A stretch of DNA of 64,000 nt from Fasciola hepatica (GCA_948099385.1 CANUEZ040000113.1:6088501-6152500), one strand, 5' to 3'; counted from the first letter of the stretch, positions 35,052 through 47,220 are shown. Notes: generated by a model from the letters alone, not told the origin. Numbers and translations: made by a program.

Positions 35052-35586
35052 CATTTTTGTGAACGGTGGGAGTGGTCAAGACTGGTTTGAAAGCTGTCAC
35101 TATGTCGATATGATGTCCAATATCCACCAGATATTGTAGGATTAATACTCCGAACTGTTCATCTGCGTAAAGAAGCCGGGACGTGTTCTGATATCCTCTT
35201 AGACAGGCATCTCGTCGCATGTCCAGTATACTGTGCACTATAACCTCACGTAAACTGATATAGAATAAAAGATTGAGAATGATGAGGCGACCTGTCCTTG
35301 GATTATTGAACAATGGAAGGCTTGATATTTTCAAGATTTGGACATGTGTAGCGGTAAAGGACTGCGCGAGGGCCTTAGATGAGCGTAGCTCCAGTATTTC
35401 TAAGGTTTTGTAAACCTTGAACGGGACACTTGGTAATATATCTTTTTTCTTGGTCATTTGCACTCCTTATTTGCGTCTCCCCTCCCTCATATATTAATAA
35501 ATGAATGGTTCTGGATAGCTATTTTCAATTAGTGTGTCACGCGAGCGTTCAAATTCCTAAGCCATCGTATCGGGACAACACGGGAT
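35052..35586. other. 535-bp spacer between the inverted arms
   Basis: A minus-strand frame of 167 codons (35,463-34,960) covers most of the spacer and runs into the left arm. It has a weak RT-like look (RLLYADEQF resembles a decayed motif C), but the surrounding motifs do not line up well enough to call it. Confidence 0.35.
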
Positions 35587-35989
35587 GATTAGTCAGGTGG
35601 TTGCTTATGACGTCAGAAGCCATAGTAATTCGACTATTGAAACCGGAATGGCGCAAGCAGTGTAACCTCGTGCAATAGTTGTTGTTGTCGTGCCCGTAAC
35701 AAGTGATTCTCTTATGGTTCCCATGTACAAATTCTCCCCAGTCCCGCATCCCTTTTTTCACTCTTGTCTCTCCACGCCATGTGGTCACACATTTCACACT
35801 AAGTGCCGTTCACACAACGGACAAGATTCATCAAATTGAAGCATGTTGTCAAGTTGCCAGAATTGTGGCTCACTGACTCACTCTGTGCTATCTATTGCTG
35901 CACATATATTCTCCTCTACCCATTACTGCATATGTAAATGCCTGAATTGATAAATCGATAAGATATTTCTCCATGTTACAAGCTTTTTC
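35587..35989 (-). repeat. 403-bp inverted repeat, right arm
   Basis: Reverse complement of 34,649-35,051. Differences are few (for example CTTGCGCCATT context, and CGCTTGCG/CACTTGCG-type single changes). With the spacer it forms a potential stem-loop or foldback element. Confidence 0.92.
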
Positions 35990-38900
35990 ACCAAGTGATA
36001 GACAAAGTACTGGGATTTCTTCGCAAGTTACTGATGTACCGGTGTTTTTGTAAATGTTTTTTCAACCGGAACATAGAGAAGTGCATTTTTTTATGTTGGA
36101 TGTGTTGGTTTTATCTCATCGTGTCTTTTATTCATGGTTAACGCGGATAAAAGATTCTCGTTTTCTGAAACGATTCCAGATGGTATCTTTCATAAAGTTT
36201 AGTTCTCGATGGATAAGCTCAGTTTGATTCTCCATTTTATTTACTACAGCGATAGAAGTTTCAGAGTTCTAGTCCCGTTTTTTTATCATCATCAAAACAG
36301 AATAGACAAACGACACAGACTACCATGATGTGAAGATGATGGATCTCAGATAAACCGAAATTTTATGCCGATTTAACAGCCACCTTTTTCGGACATTGTA
36401 GCAAAGAGAATTGCTTCTGACCGGACCAGCCTATATTGATTAGCAGTACTAAGCACCTTTGTAGAACTTTGTATTCACTGTTTTTCCACTTCTTGATAAT
36501 TGCCGTTCTATTGAGTTAGTTCTACTACCAAGTGTAGTACGCTGTGTCAGCGCTCTGCCTACTGGGGGGGGGGGGGGGTTGCACAAGTTTTTGGCGGGAA
36601 ATTAGAGGCTGCTAAGGGACACAGTAACCGTCACCGGAAAAATTTGAAACAGAGGGTAAAAAGTCGAAAATTTGCCAAGCTTGTTGTGCAAATGCCACCA
36701 GTTTCAAGTACAACGGTCCTGAGATATCTTTATTCCATATTTAAACCTTATATTCCCCGGGGAGAGAGTAACAAGTTCGTAAAATCAAGAGTTTCGTTAA
36801 CACTTTTCAAAGCTGCTACGGTCTCTAACCTCATTTCCTTCCTGATAGTTGAAATAACCGATGGAATTCATACCAGACAAGGGTTTCTTTCGTTTTCTGT
36901 ACTTCCATTTGACTTTGACGAAATAATAAGTTTTTCTTTTCAAATCTTCTTTGAAGTTATTTCTCTAGGCAAAACGTCTGAATGATTTACAAGCCACCTC
37001 CGCTTCTTTCGGATGACTTAGGTTGTCAAAAAGGCCATTTCTCTCTCTCTCTCTCTCTCGAAAACCAACTGAGTGATTCTGTGCCGCCTCAGATAACAGC
37101 CAGTTGTCTGTTTTCTATAATGAAAAATCCACCAGTATTTTTCACATCCAAAAGTCTAACAATGGGGGCCGGAATCGAACCGGAGACATGCGCTTACCAT
37201 ACGGATACTCTACCAACTGAGCTACTGCCAATCGCGTGTGGATAACGCAAGTAAATATTCACTTGCATTATTCAGCTGATTTTGACTGAATTGATTGGGT
37301 AGAGGTAACCAAGTCTACGGGAAAAAGAACAGTTAGAATTTGGAACTATTTCCTGCGAAATTGAGAAAAATTGTCCCGTAACATAAAACTTCGGAGAACA
37401 GAAGCAATGGAGTAAAGTGTTGGTGAAGACCATAAATTTTCTGTCCGAAGACTAATCCATCTTGTATTTAGAAAACTTTTTCGACGGCACACCAAACCAG
37501 TTCTGTAGTCCAAAACGAGCTCGGGAAAGTTGCGTGACAGAAACAATTTTGTCCAGATTTGTAACTGGAGCCGCTTTCCAACGCTTTCCAGAATGCTCAC
37601 ATTCCATTCCTCACCGGATATGAAATAAACAGTAAACCGAAATTTGTGTTTAGATTTTCTGTGTGGAACAATAAGATTAACTACGACAATCCAAATAAAC
37701 TCTTCCAGAAACGTCATGCTGTAGGGTTTTTGGTTACATCTCTGATTCCGAATGAAGCAGATGGAGTTGAACTAATGCTCAGCCATAATACTCTCAGCGA
37801 AGTAAATATGACAATTGATTCTGATAGAGTCACCAATAATTGTTTTGGCTCGGGGAACGCACCGAGTGCGCTGAACCCCTAGACGGATTTGAATACTGAT
37901 ATCGTTATTAGATCAGTTTGGTCTCTCAATGCTGTAAATCACTGTGCTGGGCCTGTAGGCTTCGGGAATTTCATCTCCAGTTGTGATGACAGGAAGTGCG
38001 TAGGATCAGAAGCTTCTCGACTGGGTTTGATGTTGGACCTGAAACGGTTATGCAGTTGCATTTTCTTGCTACACTTAGCTGTTGTTCTTTATGCCGTCGC
38101 CAGACGTTGTTCCAGTATCTTGGATCTTTTGTTCCGCAGAAACTAACATATATGTCACTTTCCTGAAGAAAAGATAGGGACATTTATAGAACAGTTATGA
38201 CCATAGAGTGATCGTAAGGAATTCCGACGAATCACGGCCACCTGCGCACTGATAATTCAACAACGATAAAAGTGCATGAGTCCTTGATCTAAACACAAGG
38301 CTTGAATCAGAGACGGTAAACAAGGTAATAGGGATAAAATTTTGGACTTTGTGACCCCGGTTACTGCGTTTTTGGATGGTCTCTTATTCGCCACAACTCT
38401 CTTCCTGTAATGCTATAACATTTCTGTATCAGCTAAAAAAGAAATTTGTTGTGATGATCGAATTGCCCGAAATGAGAGTAGAAATCACACCAACTGGCAC
38501 AGAAGTGTACTGCTCTATAAGCATGCAAATTGAGGAGTTTTTATAGACAAGACAAACATAGAAAAACCCATAGGCACGCAGAATTTGAGTCGCAAGCCCA
38601 TGAGTAGTCTTCGTAAGTTAACTGAATTTTTACAAGGTGACAGAATTCGATCGAACATGCGAACTTCCAAAATCGAATAGCAATGTATGTATTCACAGTC
38701 TGAAGTGGAATGAACTTTGTTCATTTAATGTTGGTTGTGTGATAATTACCTTTGTGTTATCGATCACATGTCTGATTAAATGAAATTTATCTTGAACTAG
38801 AGTTTTTATGCTGAATTATTCACAGAATCACCTTAGTTGCTCATAGTTATTATTAATATTATAGTAATAATCGTAGTAATGAAATGTGAAAAGTTGATTC

Positions 38901-39479
38901 CTAAGTTAATTTGCCCAAATAGATTTTAGCGCTTTTGTGACAAACTTACGGAATTCCCCGAGCTAAACAATATGCATTCGACGAAAAAAATGATTACTGT
39001 AAACTTCTCTACTTACGTATACGAGTGATAAAGTTCTTCTTCCGAAACTTTCCTCTTTTAGCCGCTTGTTCAATATAGTACTGTTTCAGGGTGATTCACT
39101 GACTATTGTCTCGAGTGGGTTGTAAAGCCTTAAACTGGTATTCACTTCTGGACTGATGAACTAGCGTTTGGTACGAGTTTCAGATTTGAATCGACTACCA
39201 GATGGTTTACCGATGTATAACAGCGCCTAGATAACCGTTGAAAACCATGGATACCTTGTTCCGTTTAGTCAGGAGGATTGGAAATCATCAGATACGGTGC
39301 ACATCCATCAGTTCCTCACCGTGTTGCATTGTGTTGTATTGAGTACTCGGGCAGGCTAGAGAACTCTGTCGATAAAAAGAGAAACTGATCATTGTTACTC
39401 TGTAGTAAGCAGAAAAAATAAATACTTCAGAAAAAACTGATCCAACCTCCCGGGTTCACGCGAAGTTCCTCAAAGGCTT
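35990..39479. other. Unassigned; G15 run, CT tract and tRNA-like fragment
   Basis: A run of 15 G lies at 36,564-36,578 and a CT tract at 37,041-37,059. Frames at 36,644-36,985 (plus), 37,346-37,717 (minus) and 37,646-37,882 (plus) have no domain I recognise. A tRNA-like remnant at 37.2 kb is listed separately. Confidence 0.4.
37165..37236 (-). repeat. Degenerate tRNA-like sequence
   Basis: On the minus strand: GTAGCTCAGTTGGTAGAGT (a very good D-arm/A box) and GGTTCGATTCC (B box) with a four- to five-pair T-arm (CCGG, loop, CCGG). The anticodon stem does not pair and the acceptor ends do not match, so it is more likely a pseudo-tRNA or SINE head than a tRNA gene. Confidence 0.6.
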
Positions 39480-40520
39480 TCCGATTTTCAACTAGAACAT
39501 GTGCCGATCAAGGCATTGTATAATTGCGATAGCTTGTTCGTCAACCTGTGAATTGCCATAGCTATTTACACGAGAGGGGATGAGCCTAAATGCGGACAGT
39601 TTAGAATGGATAGGAACAGCCTGCAGGTAATTCACTGTGCTGGAGATGGGTTTGGTCCGCAAGAATCTTCTTGATGGGGTTTTCACATGTTGTAACTTGT
39701 ATAACACAAATTACGGAGTTGAGAGCTTACGGGAAACAAAAAACCTTACTGATAATATCCAAGCAACGGTGCTGTGTGGTGAAACCATTCTTAGATTGAC
39801 AAGGAAAGATAACAGTAGGGTAAGATTGGGAGAATCCATTGATGGACAAAATAAAGAATGACAGTTTTTATGGCACGAAACTGCCCCAGCCTACAAATTT
39901 GAAAAGACCATCCATGCAGTTTTTTAGTACAATCAAGAATATGAGAAGACCACTGTAAACTGGTGCTGATTGTGACTCCTAAGAATTTGGCCGAGTCAGC
40001 TCTGGAAATGGGGACATTGTTGATGACCGAATTCTCACTGGGGTAGGGGGAATGAGAAAGAGAGAAAGTACATGCAAACTTTTTGGGAGTTTTGAAATGC
40101 TCTCCAGGTATTGTATAAGTTTTCGGTAGTAGAGATGATACCTGGTTAGTTGGAGATAGATTGACAGAAAACCACATCATCGGCGTACTTAGGAAGTCAT
40201 GTAGGTGGTGCAACGGTCAAGTCGCTGATAAATGTAGTGAAAAGATAAGGGGGACGGGGGGGGCGGGAACGGGACTCTGAACAATACCAGAGTTGTTAGT
40301 AAAGGGTGCCTATAAACTCGTACCAAGTTTAGTAATTTGAGTTCTGTTAGAAAAGTAGGCTTGCATGGTGAGAGTTTTGATCAGGATAGACTGTCGTTTC
40401 ACCGAAGCCTGATCGTGTAGTTTATAGGCACGTTCTTTTTGCCTTTTCAGAGACTTCAGCAATGGAGAAGCTATTCTGCCACTGTTAAAATATCAAATCT
40501 CCATAGGACAACACAAATCT
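39480..40520 (-). pseudogene. CR1-like non-LTR RT with C-terminal domain
   Basis: From right to left: a basic linker (SLKRQKERAYKLHDQA, about 40,450), NRTQITKLGTSL and NNSGIVQ (before motif B), then motif C KYADDVVFCQSI (about 40,190), with YADD intact. The frame at 39,791-40,213 follows with CTFSLSHSPYPSEN, SRADSAKFLGVTISTSLQWS, SHILDCTKKLHGWSFQI and the thumb. The C-terminal region (LRKILADQTHLQHSEL-like words, then SAFRLIPSRVNSYGNS at about 39,560) ends near 39,480. Several frameshifts and stops make it inactive despite the intact catalytic box. The endonuclease is not recognised. Confidence 0.8.
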
Positions 40521-41447
40521 AATACCACACTCAGTGTCTTTGTAAATAAGTCCGGCGGGTGAAGAGGGCAGTCAAAAGGAAAACACGAAGAAAGGGATCT
40601 TTGAAGATAGAAAATGTTGACGGGCGACATGTTTCTTGAAGGGACCCTTATTTGTTGTGGCCTGATTGGTAAACATATTTTTGGTCTGACAATAATGAGA
40701 GCTTGAACAGTTGTTGGAATAAGAGCCATGGGTTGTAAATGAAGAATGGTCGAAATAATTAGTGATAATCCTATCTGAAAAACCATTTCTCTTAGTTGGG
40801 AAAGGACCGAAGCCCTTTGAACCAAAAGAAAGCTAAAGATACGTAGGCGCATGATTATAGTTCCTGAAAGAACTGCGTAAACAGTCACTACCGAATTTTT
40901 TCTGCTTTTATTGAACGGCAAAATGAAGCCCATGCCGGTAACCAACAATAAGGACTGCTCATGACATACGTGTTTGATGAAACAAATGAAACTCATCTCA
41001 AGGGAGGTAAATGCCACAGGTGATTAATCAAATAGCTCTTTTTGCTTATATTAACTCTTCTGCGGGTCGCTGTTTCACATGTATATAAATGAATAAAAGA
41101 AAGGATGTAATTTATTATAATGCTGGCTTGAGCACGGTTTTACAAAGGTTTTGAGAATTCAGACAAATGAAAAGAACTAATTTTACTCACAAAAACCAGT
41201 AGATGATGTGACAAAACTTCTTCCTTGTTCGACCAATCACGGATATGGAATGAAAGTGCAGAAATTCCGTTAATCGAGTATCTAAAAGAAGAAAACCGAA
41301 AATGTGGAACAGGTCAGCTCATGGAGCTGGCTAAGATAGAGATGGCAATGTAGTGGATGTGAAGAGTCAGCAACGATCTTGTGTTTAGGTTATACATTAT
41401 ATAATACAATACAGCATTTCTGAAAATGGCCCCGCTTAAACGCTTTC
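40521..41447. other. Unassigned; minus frame may be upstream part of the RT element
   Basis: A 174-codon minus frame (41,017-40,493) leads into the RT relic and could be a decayed endonuclease region. It has no motif I can name. Confidence 0.3.
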
Positions 41448-41700
41448 ACGGTCGAGCGGTTTAGAATGTTCGATCACCACCTCGGAGGTGAGAGTTTTAA
41501 ATCGCGCCACCCCCGGTCACCTTGGTGACAGAATGTAATTCACTCTCATCGGGCCCACTAACATACCTGACCTACTGGGACCTCATGTGGCTCTTTATCA
41601 CTCGCGTTGTCAGGGTTTGGTTACCGGTTATCGCTAATAGTGCAATGGGCCTCCGAGGCTATGTGGTATACCCTTTCCACTGTTCTCATTCGCATGCGTG
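41448..41700 (+). repeat. tRNA-derived SINE, copy 3
   Basis: A-box-like GGTCGAGCGGTTTAGAAT at 41,450-41,467; the B box is degraded (AGTTTTAAATCG). The body keeps the shared landmarks (CACCTTGGTGACAGA, CTACTGGGACCTCATGT, GCTATGTGGTA). The most diverged of the three copies. Confidence 0.72.
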
Positions 41701-43436
41701 CAATGTGAAAGTAAAGCTACCTGTGTTGCAAGTTTCGAACGGAGAACACCAAGGTTTGAATTCCTCGATGATGGTGACCATTTGTCCATCTCCTCTTCCG
41801 CAGAAATGCAGAGGAAGGGCTGCGAACCGTAGAGCAGTTTCAGAGCGAATACTCAACCGTGATGTTGTATTTTTATTTAATGGGAGCGCGCGGCCCGTAA
41901 GAAATCTGTTCACCAGTCATTAGTAGGCAAACAACTATCACAACTGAGCAAGCACCGGCTGTATGGGCAATCGGCACACCCAGTCAAGTCTGCCCGATGT
42001 GAGCTGAAATATGACCGGATAAATTTGTCCAGTCAGATGAAAGGTGCGTGCGTGTAAGTATTCGTGGCAGCCAACACACACGGATCAATAGGTAATCGGC
42101 AAATTGGACTGCTGTCATTCTGTAATCGATCTAAACGCCGAAAACCCCGTTCAACACATGACCCTGAGACTTCGAATGGATAGACAACTTCGCTGGTAAC
42201 AGGTCGAACGTGGAAACTAGCCAGTAAATGGAGCATTATCCTCTACTAAGAAAGCAATCGGCTCTAGTCGGATTTGAACTTGATAACAAAAGTGATAGAG
42301 GTCATACTGGTGGATTATTACCGGTCATCATTCAATACGAACGTACAGTAAAAGTAATTTGTTCCGTCATAAATAATCTCTTTTTTCACCGCGTGAAAAC
42401 GGTACGACATTTTCTACCTGGTTGAAGCTGACAAGGTTGAACTGAAGCGAGGCTTTCAGAACCTTATTTGGATCCTTTTTGAAAGCGGAACAAATCTGGA
42501 ATGAAATGTTAGATAATTCACGGTTGCACATCAGCCGGGTTGTTGATCCGTTATTAATCATTATCTTCCCTTACAGTTGTACCTTTAAAGAAGACAAATC
42601 AGTCGGACACATTCTGAGAAATATTGTTCACAGGAGAATCCAAAAAGAAAACGGACTGTACACTGTTCTTCGTGGATTCAGGAGCATTGACAAAAATATT
42701 CTTTTTGTTGTATTTTTGTTCCTACAGGAACACTGAGTTCAACCAGACACTTTCATATTCCACGATAAACACGGTACTACTGCTACGGCTGTTCTCTTTT
42801 CAAGTCATGTAACTACTCTTGTCCACAATTCACTAGCAGACCTTTTGTTCAGCTTGTGGGACTGGTACTTTGTTTCTCTGAATCAACTAACTGTTGAATT
42901 CAGCCACGTCTTCCGTTCATCACCAGAAAGGCATAGATTTGAGTATGGCATTTAATGACTTCAGTCCACCACCACCTAATGACTTTGCAGTTCGCTTTTC
43001 ATTGCTCATTTTTACTGTTAAATTTGGTTATAGATTAGAAATGTGAACAAATTTGTCTATTAAATGATCTGCGAACACTGATTAGGCAAATTTAACATAT
43101 GTTCCCCCGAATGTCAAAAGCTGTCGACCTTGATCGTAGTCGAATCAAGGCTTGGATACCACCTACGTGACCTGGGAAACTATGCACGCAGTAATTCTAA
43201 TTCAGTGAGGATCAGCAGCTTTTAACGTAATTAAGTAGTACTTGTGCTGTTTGAACAGCTGCACTATAGTTTCAGTTTGCCATCTTTTGAATTATTTCTA
43301 TTGTCACAGTCATTGTTAATGAAAGACAAGTCGACAGTTCCCAGGTCAGAAACTGTAAGATGAGATCAATATGTATCGAAACCATCACGTGAGTAAACAC
43401 CGCATGGCCGACAGCTGCCAGTAGAAAAACCACCAA
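41701..43436. other. Unassigned sequence
   Basis: The plus frame at 42,479-42,736 (85 codons) and nearby frames show no recognisable domain. No repeat shared with the rest of the window was seen. Confidence 0.35.
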
Positions 43437-43510
43437 ATTATGACAATCTCTCGTATCCTGTGTACCAACGCGCGTTCTCTGTTTAACGAGGTTCCGGACC
43501 CAATTTATTT
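43437..43510 (+). pseudogene. Possible non-LTR endonuclease N-terminus fragment
   Basis: The plus-strand peptide SRILCTNARSLFNEV matches the usual start of a CR1/Jockey endonuclease (YTNARSL.NK) that nicks target DNA. No later endonuclease motif can be followed, so the fragment is very short and could be coincidental. Confidence 0.3.
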
Positions 43511-43734
43511 TTTATGGCCCATGACTTCCAAAATAAAGGTGTACGGAGTCTTCAGGAAACTTGATTGAGCGCTAACGCGGACGATTCTACGGTAGAAATT
43601 GCAAATGTTTCATTCTTTCTTCAGGATACACAAATCTTACATTACATGTTTCACCATGCAGTATGAATGCTGAAGTGAATATCGAAAACCACCGTAGGTT
43701 ATTCAACCTTGCTAGGAATCGTCACCGGTGCACA

Positions 43735-43800
43735 TTCACCACTGGGAACCGAACCCGGTGAGGCCGGTCCTTGGTCGAATACCTAAATACCAGACTAGCC
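43735..43800 (-). repeat. tRNA-like fragment
   Basis: On the minus strand: a B-box-like GGGTTCGGTTCCC preceded by TCGGCTAGTCTGG, followed by CAGTGG. A similar ending (GATTCGAACCTCAGTGGG) occurs on the minus strand near 58.05 kb, suggesting one SINE family. Confidence 0.4.
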
Positions 43801-44240
43801 GAACTGGATCTCAGCAGATTGAAGAACAAATATGGGTGGTAGCTTTGCCCGGTATAATAATTACAAGTGATGTGACACCAAGGTAATCCCCTCTATCGGA
43901 CGAGTAAAGAAGGCGAAAGTCGGTGGACAGACGCGAAGGTGTATTCCATATATCGTGGCACCGAAACAGTACGGATAAGAGAAATACACCGGATTGAGAT
44001 GAACGCAACGGCTGAGCGGAAAGCGAACCGCAAGCGCACATACTCAGCAAAGAACTGGAAGTGAAAAGTGATTCAAAAGCGAGGTCGACGGAAACCTCGG
44101 AAAAGGCAGTCTGGGTAAAAGTGCACAGTCGAACGAAACAGCGAGGTTGATATCAAACGTCAGAAAAGACCGTAGGGAAAATAGATCCAAAATGGTGTCC
44201 AGAAAGCTGTCATTTTCTCAAAGCGATCGAGTTTCCTACA

Positions 44241-44513
44241 AGTCATTGGCCCCTGTGGGATTCCAACACGTATGGTTACCACCCTCAATTTAGTACCGCG
44301 AGTGCTCTACCAACTGTGCTACGAGACCACGCCAAGGAAGTCTTCACTTTTTCTGCATATGGATAATATGGGAGGGAATACTGTGTGATCCGTATGCAAA
44401 AAAGTTGAAGAGTCCCTTGGCGTGGCCTCGTAGCTCAGCTGGTAGAGCTCTCGTCTTACTAAAGTGAGGGTCGCAACTATGCGTGGGTTTAAGTCCCGCC
44501 TGGGGCCAACAAC
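44241..44513. repeat. Foldback of two head-to-head tRNA-like sequences
   Basis: The right arm (plus, about 44,421-44,513) has TCGTAGCTCAGCTGGTAGAG (box A) and GGGTTTAAGTCCCGC (box B). The left arm (minus, about 44,337-44,241) carries TCGTAGCACAGTTGGTAGAG and a matching but decayed B region. The inner flanks also pair (TGCATATGGA against TCCGTATGCA, CCAAGGAAG against CCCTTGG), so the inverted arms are about 120-130 bp with a centre near 44,375. Both heads end in GGGGCC(A), as in a tRNA acceptor end. This fits either an inverted SINE pair or a palindromic element. Confidence 0.78.
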
Positions 44514-46569
44514 TTTTAATAAATGGATCACCTCAAAACACTGTCAAAATCTGCCATGCATCAATAAACCCAATGGGCAAAGCGGTATGAATTCGGCAGT
44601 GCTTAAACACGAGGCTGGACATTTCTGGGAAATGATGGCTTCGTGATTATTCACTCATGACTGTTAACTTTCTAGCACAGTCATATTTGCGCCTACTATG
44701 TGACTTAACAAAACGGGAACCAATTAATTCCACCCTGTACCACTTTGCCAATCGGCACCGAATCTGGTTGAATGGAGTGTACCTCAACACTTTCAAAGTA
44801 TTGTCAAAAGTCTCATTAACAAACATCCACTGCCAAAAACTTCACTGACTCGTGCAAGTCATTTACGTGTGCAGTTCTCCAATACACATCAGCGTTTGAC
44901 AGTGCACCACCATCCTTGCTTCTGAAAGGAAACACCCCTTCTAGCTACCATAATTACTAATCTAAATGACTGAAAGACTACTTTTCAGGAAGAAAGCTAT
45001 GTATCAAAGTTGGGAGAAAGGTTTCCAGGCATCTCCTAATCACTGCCTGTGTTCTTCAGAGTGAAATTTATTCTCCAACTACACCAGGGGATTTGACCGC
45101 AACACACCCAGCTCGTCTATTTAAGCTCACTGTTAGCATTGTTTTGGCTCGGTATCTATCCTGATCGTCCAACTTAGATGCTCTTACTGAAAATCTTTCA
45201 CACATCCAAAATATTTCCGAGCAATTTGGTCTTCTGTCAAATATTGGGTGTTATTTACAATTTTGCCTTTGGTTTTTATGGAAGACACTACCATCATGAA
45301 CCCGATTCCTCTTACACGGGAAATCATGCAAACTATCTTCACGGTGCATCATAAGAAAAATATCGCTGATCTTTGCATTTGGAAATTACGGCTGGAAAAC
45401 TGCTTCGATTGTTTTAGCAAATTTGTAAACTTTCCTCGGTTAACTTAAGAAGAACCACATCACTCATATTAGAAATTTACTCACCACCATTTTTGTTTCT
45501 GGTATATGAATTTCTTGATAGGCACACAACAGAGTCATTGTATTTGCAAATCATCTTTGACACTTCAGACCTACTACGCTGTCTTTTCCCTTTAAGCCAT
45601 TCCCTTCTATCGACCCGTTCAAAATTCCAGTTACTTCTCTCAAGAATATTACTGTACATAAAATCCGTAGTCACAATCCTTGTTCCTCTATCAACAAATA
45701 AAAATTGTGATGCAGAGCGATAACCACGAAACTGGTCTTGTGCTTCGGAGAAAATTTCACCGCCCACTTGTATATGCTACTGAAATGAAATACCTATTCG
45801 TGACAACGTTGTTGTCGTTCTTTAGGTTACCTGCGTTTAACTCGCATGGATCCTCAGTGGACTCTCCGAATAGGAGCTTTCAATCATATCCCCGGATACC
45901 TAAATTAGATTATTATGAAGAAACACTTATGGAGTGTATGTGTATCAGATCGATTAGACGAACAGAGTAGTACCACATACGCATACCTAATGAGTGGTAA
46001 CAACGGCTAAACCTGTCGCTTACTCCAGAGAAACTTTTTTCACCCTCCTGTAAATGATACTTAAGCCAGCAACAAGGACGACGCTTTTTTGAACCCCTAA
46101 CCTGTTTTGTCCCATATCATTTGTTGTTCGTCTTCTGCCTTGGTGTCTGCAAAGTGTCTTAAAAACAGGTTTCAGTCAACGTAATAACAATAATAATAAT
46201 AGTACTAAAAGATATCTGGGACGATCTAATTAAATCGGTCATATCTACATGGCTGACTGTTCGTGTCAACTTCTTTATCAGTTCAGAGCCCGTCGATTTA
46301 CAAACTTTCGGCCTGTCTTCCTCTATTACTTTTGTTACTTCTTTATCCGAACCAGTAACGATATCTACTTAATGGAGTTGACAAGACGATCTCTCTCCGT
46401 TCATAATTGTGTGAACAAAAATGGTGCTTGCCATCTCAGTTTAGGTCAAAACAGGCCAAGTGATCGCTTTATGCACCCGGAAGTAAACATTCAGCAACTA
46501 CGTAACCATTAAATACTGGCTTAGTTAAAGAAAAGTTTATGGAAAAGAACGGAAATATTCGGCTCAATC
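44514..46569. other. Unassigned sequence
   Basis: Frames at 45,477-45,767 (minus), 45,680-45,970 (plus) and 46,249-46,512 (plus) have no domain I recognise. A short ATA/AAT patch lies near 46,185-46,203. Confidence 0.35.
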
Positions 46570-46937
46570 GGATTGTCAATTCATTTAAACAGTGTTAGGG
46601 TTAGGTTAGGAATCTGGCCACAAAGGGAACGGTTGATGTCTTGAAGATTGTAGCACGCGCAAACAGGTGTTCGTAGCTGGACTTGGTGGAGGATGTAAAA
46701 TAAACTCACTTACTGAAATCTGGTTAGAGAAGATATGATTAGTCAAAAAGTGTCTTTGAAATACCTATTTGGCAAGCTTGTTGAAGTTGGGGTATTATAT
46801 TTCGAGAGAACTGATCATAGGAGGTCCCAGTACAACGAAGATGTTTTATGGATCTGGCAATAATTTTCACGTCTTTCGCAACCATACCTGGGAAGATAAA
46901 TGGCGAATCCCAGAGCCAAAGTGGCAAGATACATACG
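46570..46937 (-). pseudogene. CR1-like non-LTR RT, C-terminal part, split by the Gypsy
   Basis: The minus frame from 46,937 reads CILPLWLWDSPFIFPGMVAK, then DVKIIARSIKHLRCTGTSYD, the classic RT C-terminal block (ILLY.SPV.FPGL..KD). It continues with SIIP-like IIPQLQQAC and, after a shift, FKTSTVPFVARFLT near 46,620. It is the direct continuation of the RT at 51,527-52,200: that fragment stops at the point where this one begins, with the Gypsy between them. Confidence 0.78.
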
Positions 46938-47130
46938 TGTGGCGGATGTGATATTTGACAGTGACTCTTTATATTCTGCACAACTGCATTCTCTGTGCTG
47001 TACTAAATATTTACATATTAAGTGATTCCATGAGCAAGAAATAATACGCAAGGTTCTGTACTCTTGTGGCGCTCTTCATCCTCAGTAGCTCTGCGCGGGT
47101 TTCAACCTGTTCAATCCTTTCGATATTGCA
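46938..47130 (+). repeat. 5' LTR of the Gypsy element
   Basis: TG...CA ends; aligned blocks with the 3' LTR include GTGATATT-GACAGTGACT against GCGATATTCGAGAGTGACT, then TACTAAATATTT, GTGATTCC, GAAATAATACGC, and CTCAGTAG against GTCAGCAG. The exact ends are set by the TG/CA rule and by the primer-binding site that follows. Confidence 0.8.
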
Positions 47131-47132
47131 TT

Positions 47133-47156
47133 TGGCGTAGCGAATGGGAATTGAAC
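47133..47156 (+). other. tRNA primer-binding site
   Basis: Starting with TGG three bases after the 5' LTR, these 24 bases are the reverse complement of a tRNA 3' end: the complement reads GTTCAATTCCC (a T-loop box) and ends in CGCTACGCCA. It would prime minus-strand DNA synthesis. The isoacceptor is not certain; a Leu-type acceptor end is the closest I can suggest. Confidence 0.72.
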
Positions 47157-47220
47157 AATGACTGCTTATGAAATGGATCTCCTTGACGTAAATTCAACGG
47201 GCCGACAGGATGAGGACTAG

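Noticed and set aside
34960..35463. 167-codon minus frame as a reverse transcriptase (LLYADEQF)
   Set aside because: Only one vague motif; flanking motifs absent, and the frame crosses into a repeat arm.
36644..36985. 114-codon plus frame as a host gene
   Set aside because: No domain, no splice context, and length expected by chance in AT-rich DNA.
44319..44531. Minus frame with VGPRRDLNPR
   Set aside because: This is the antisense translation of a tRNA-like B box, a common shadow in SINE-rich genomes.
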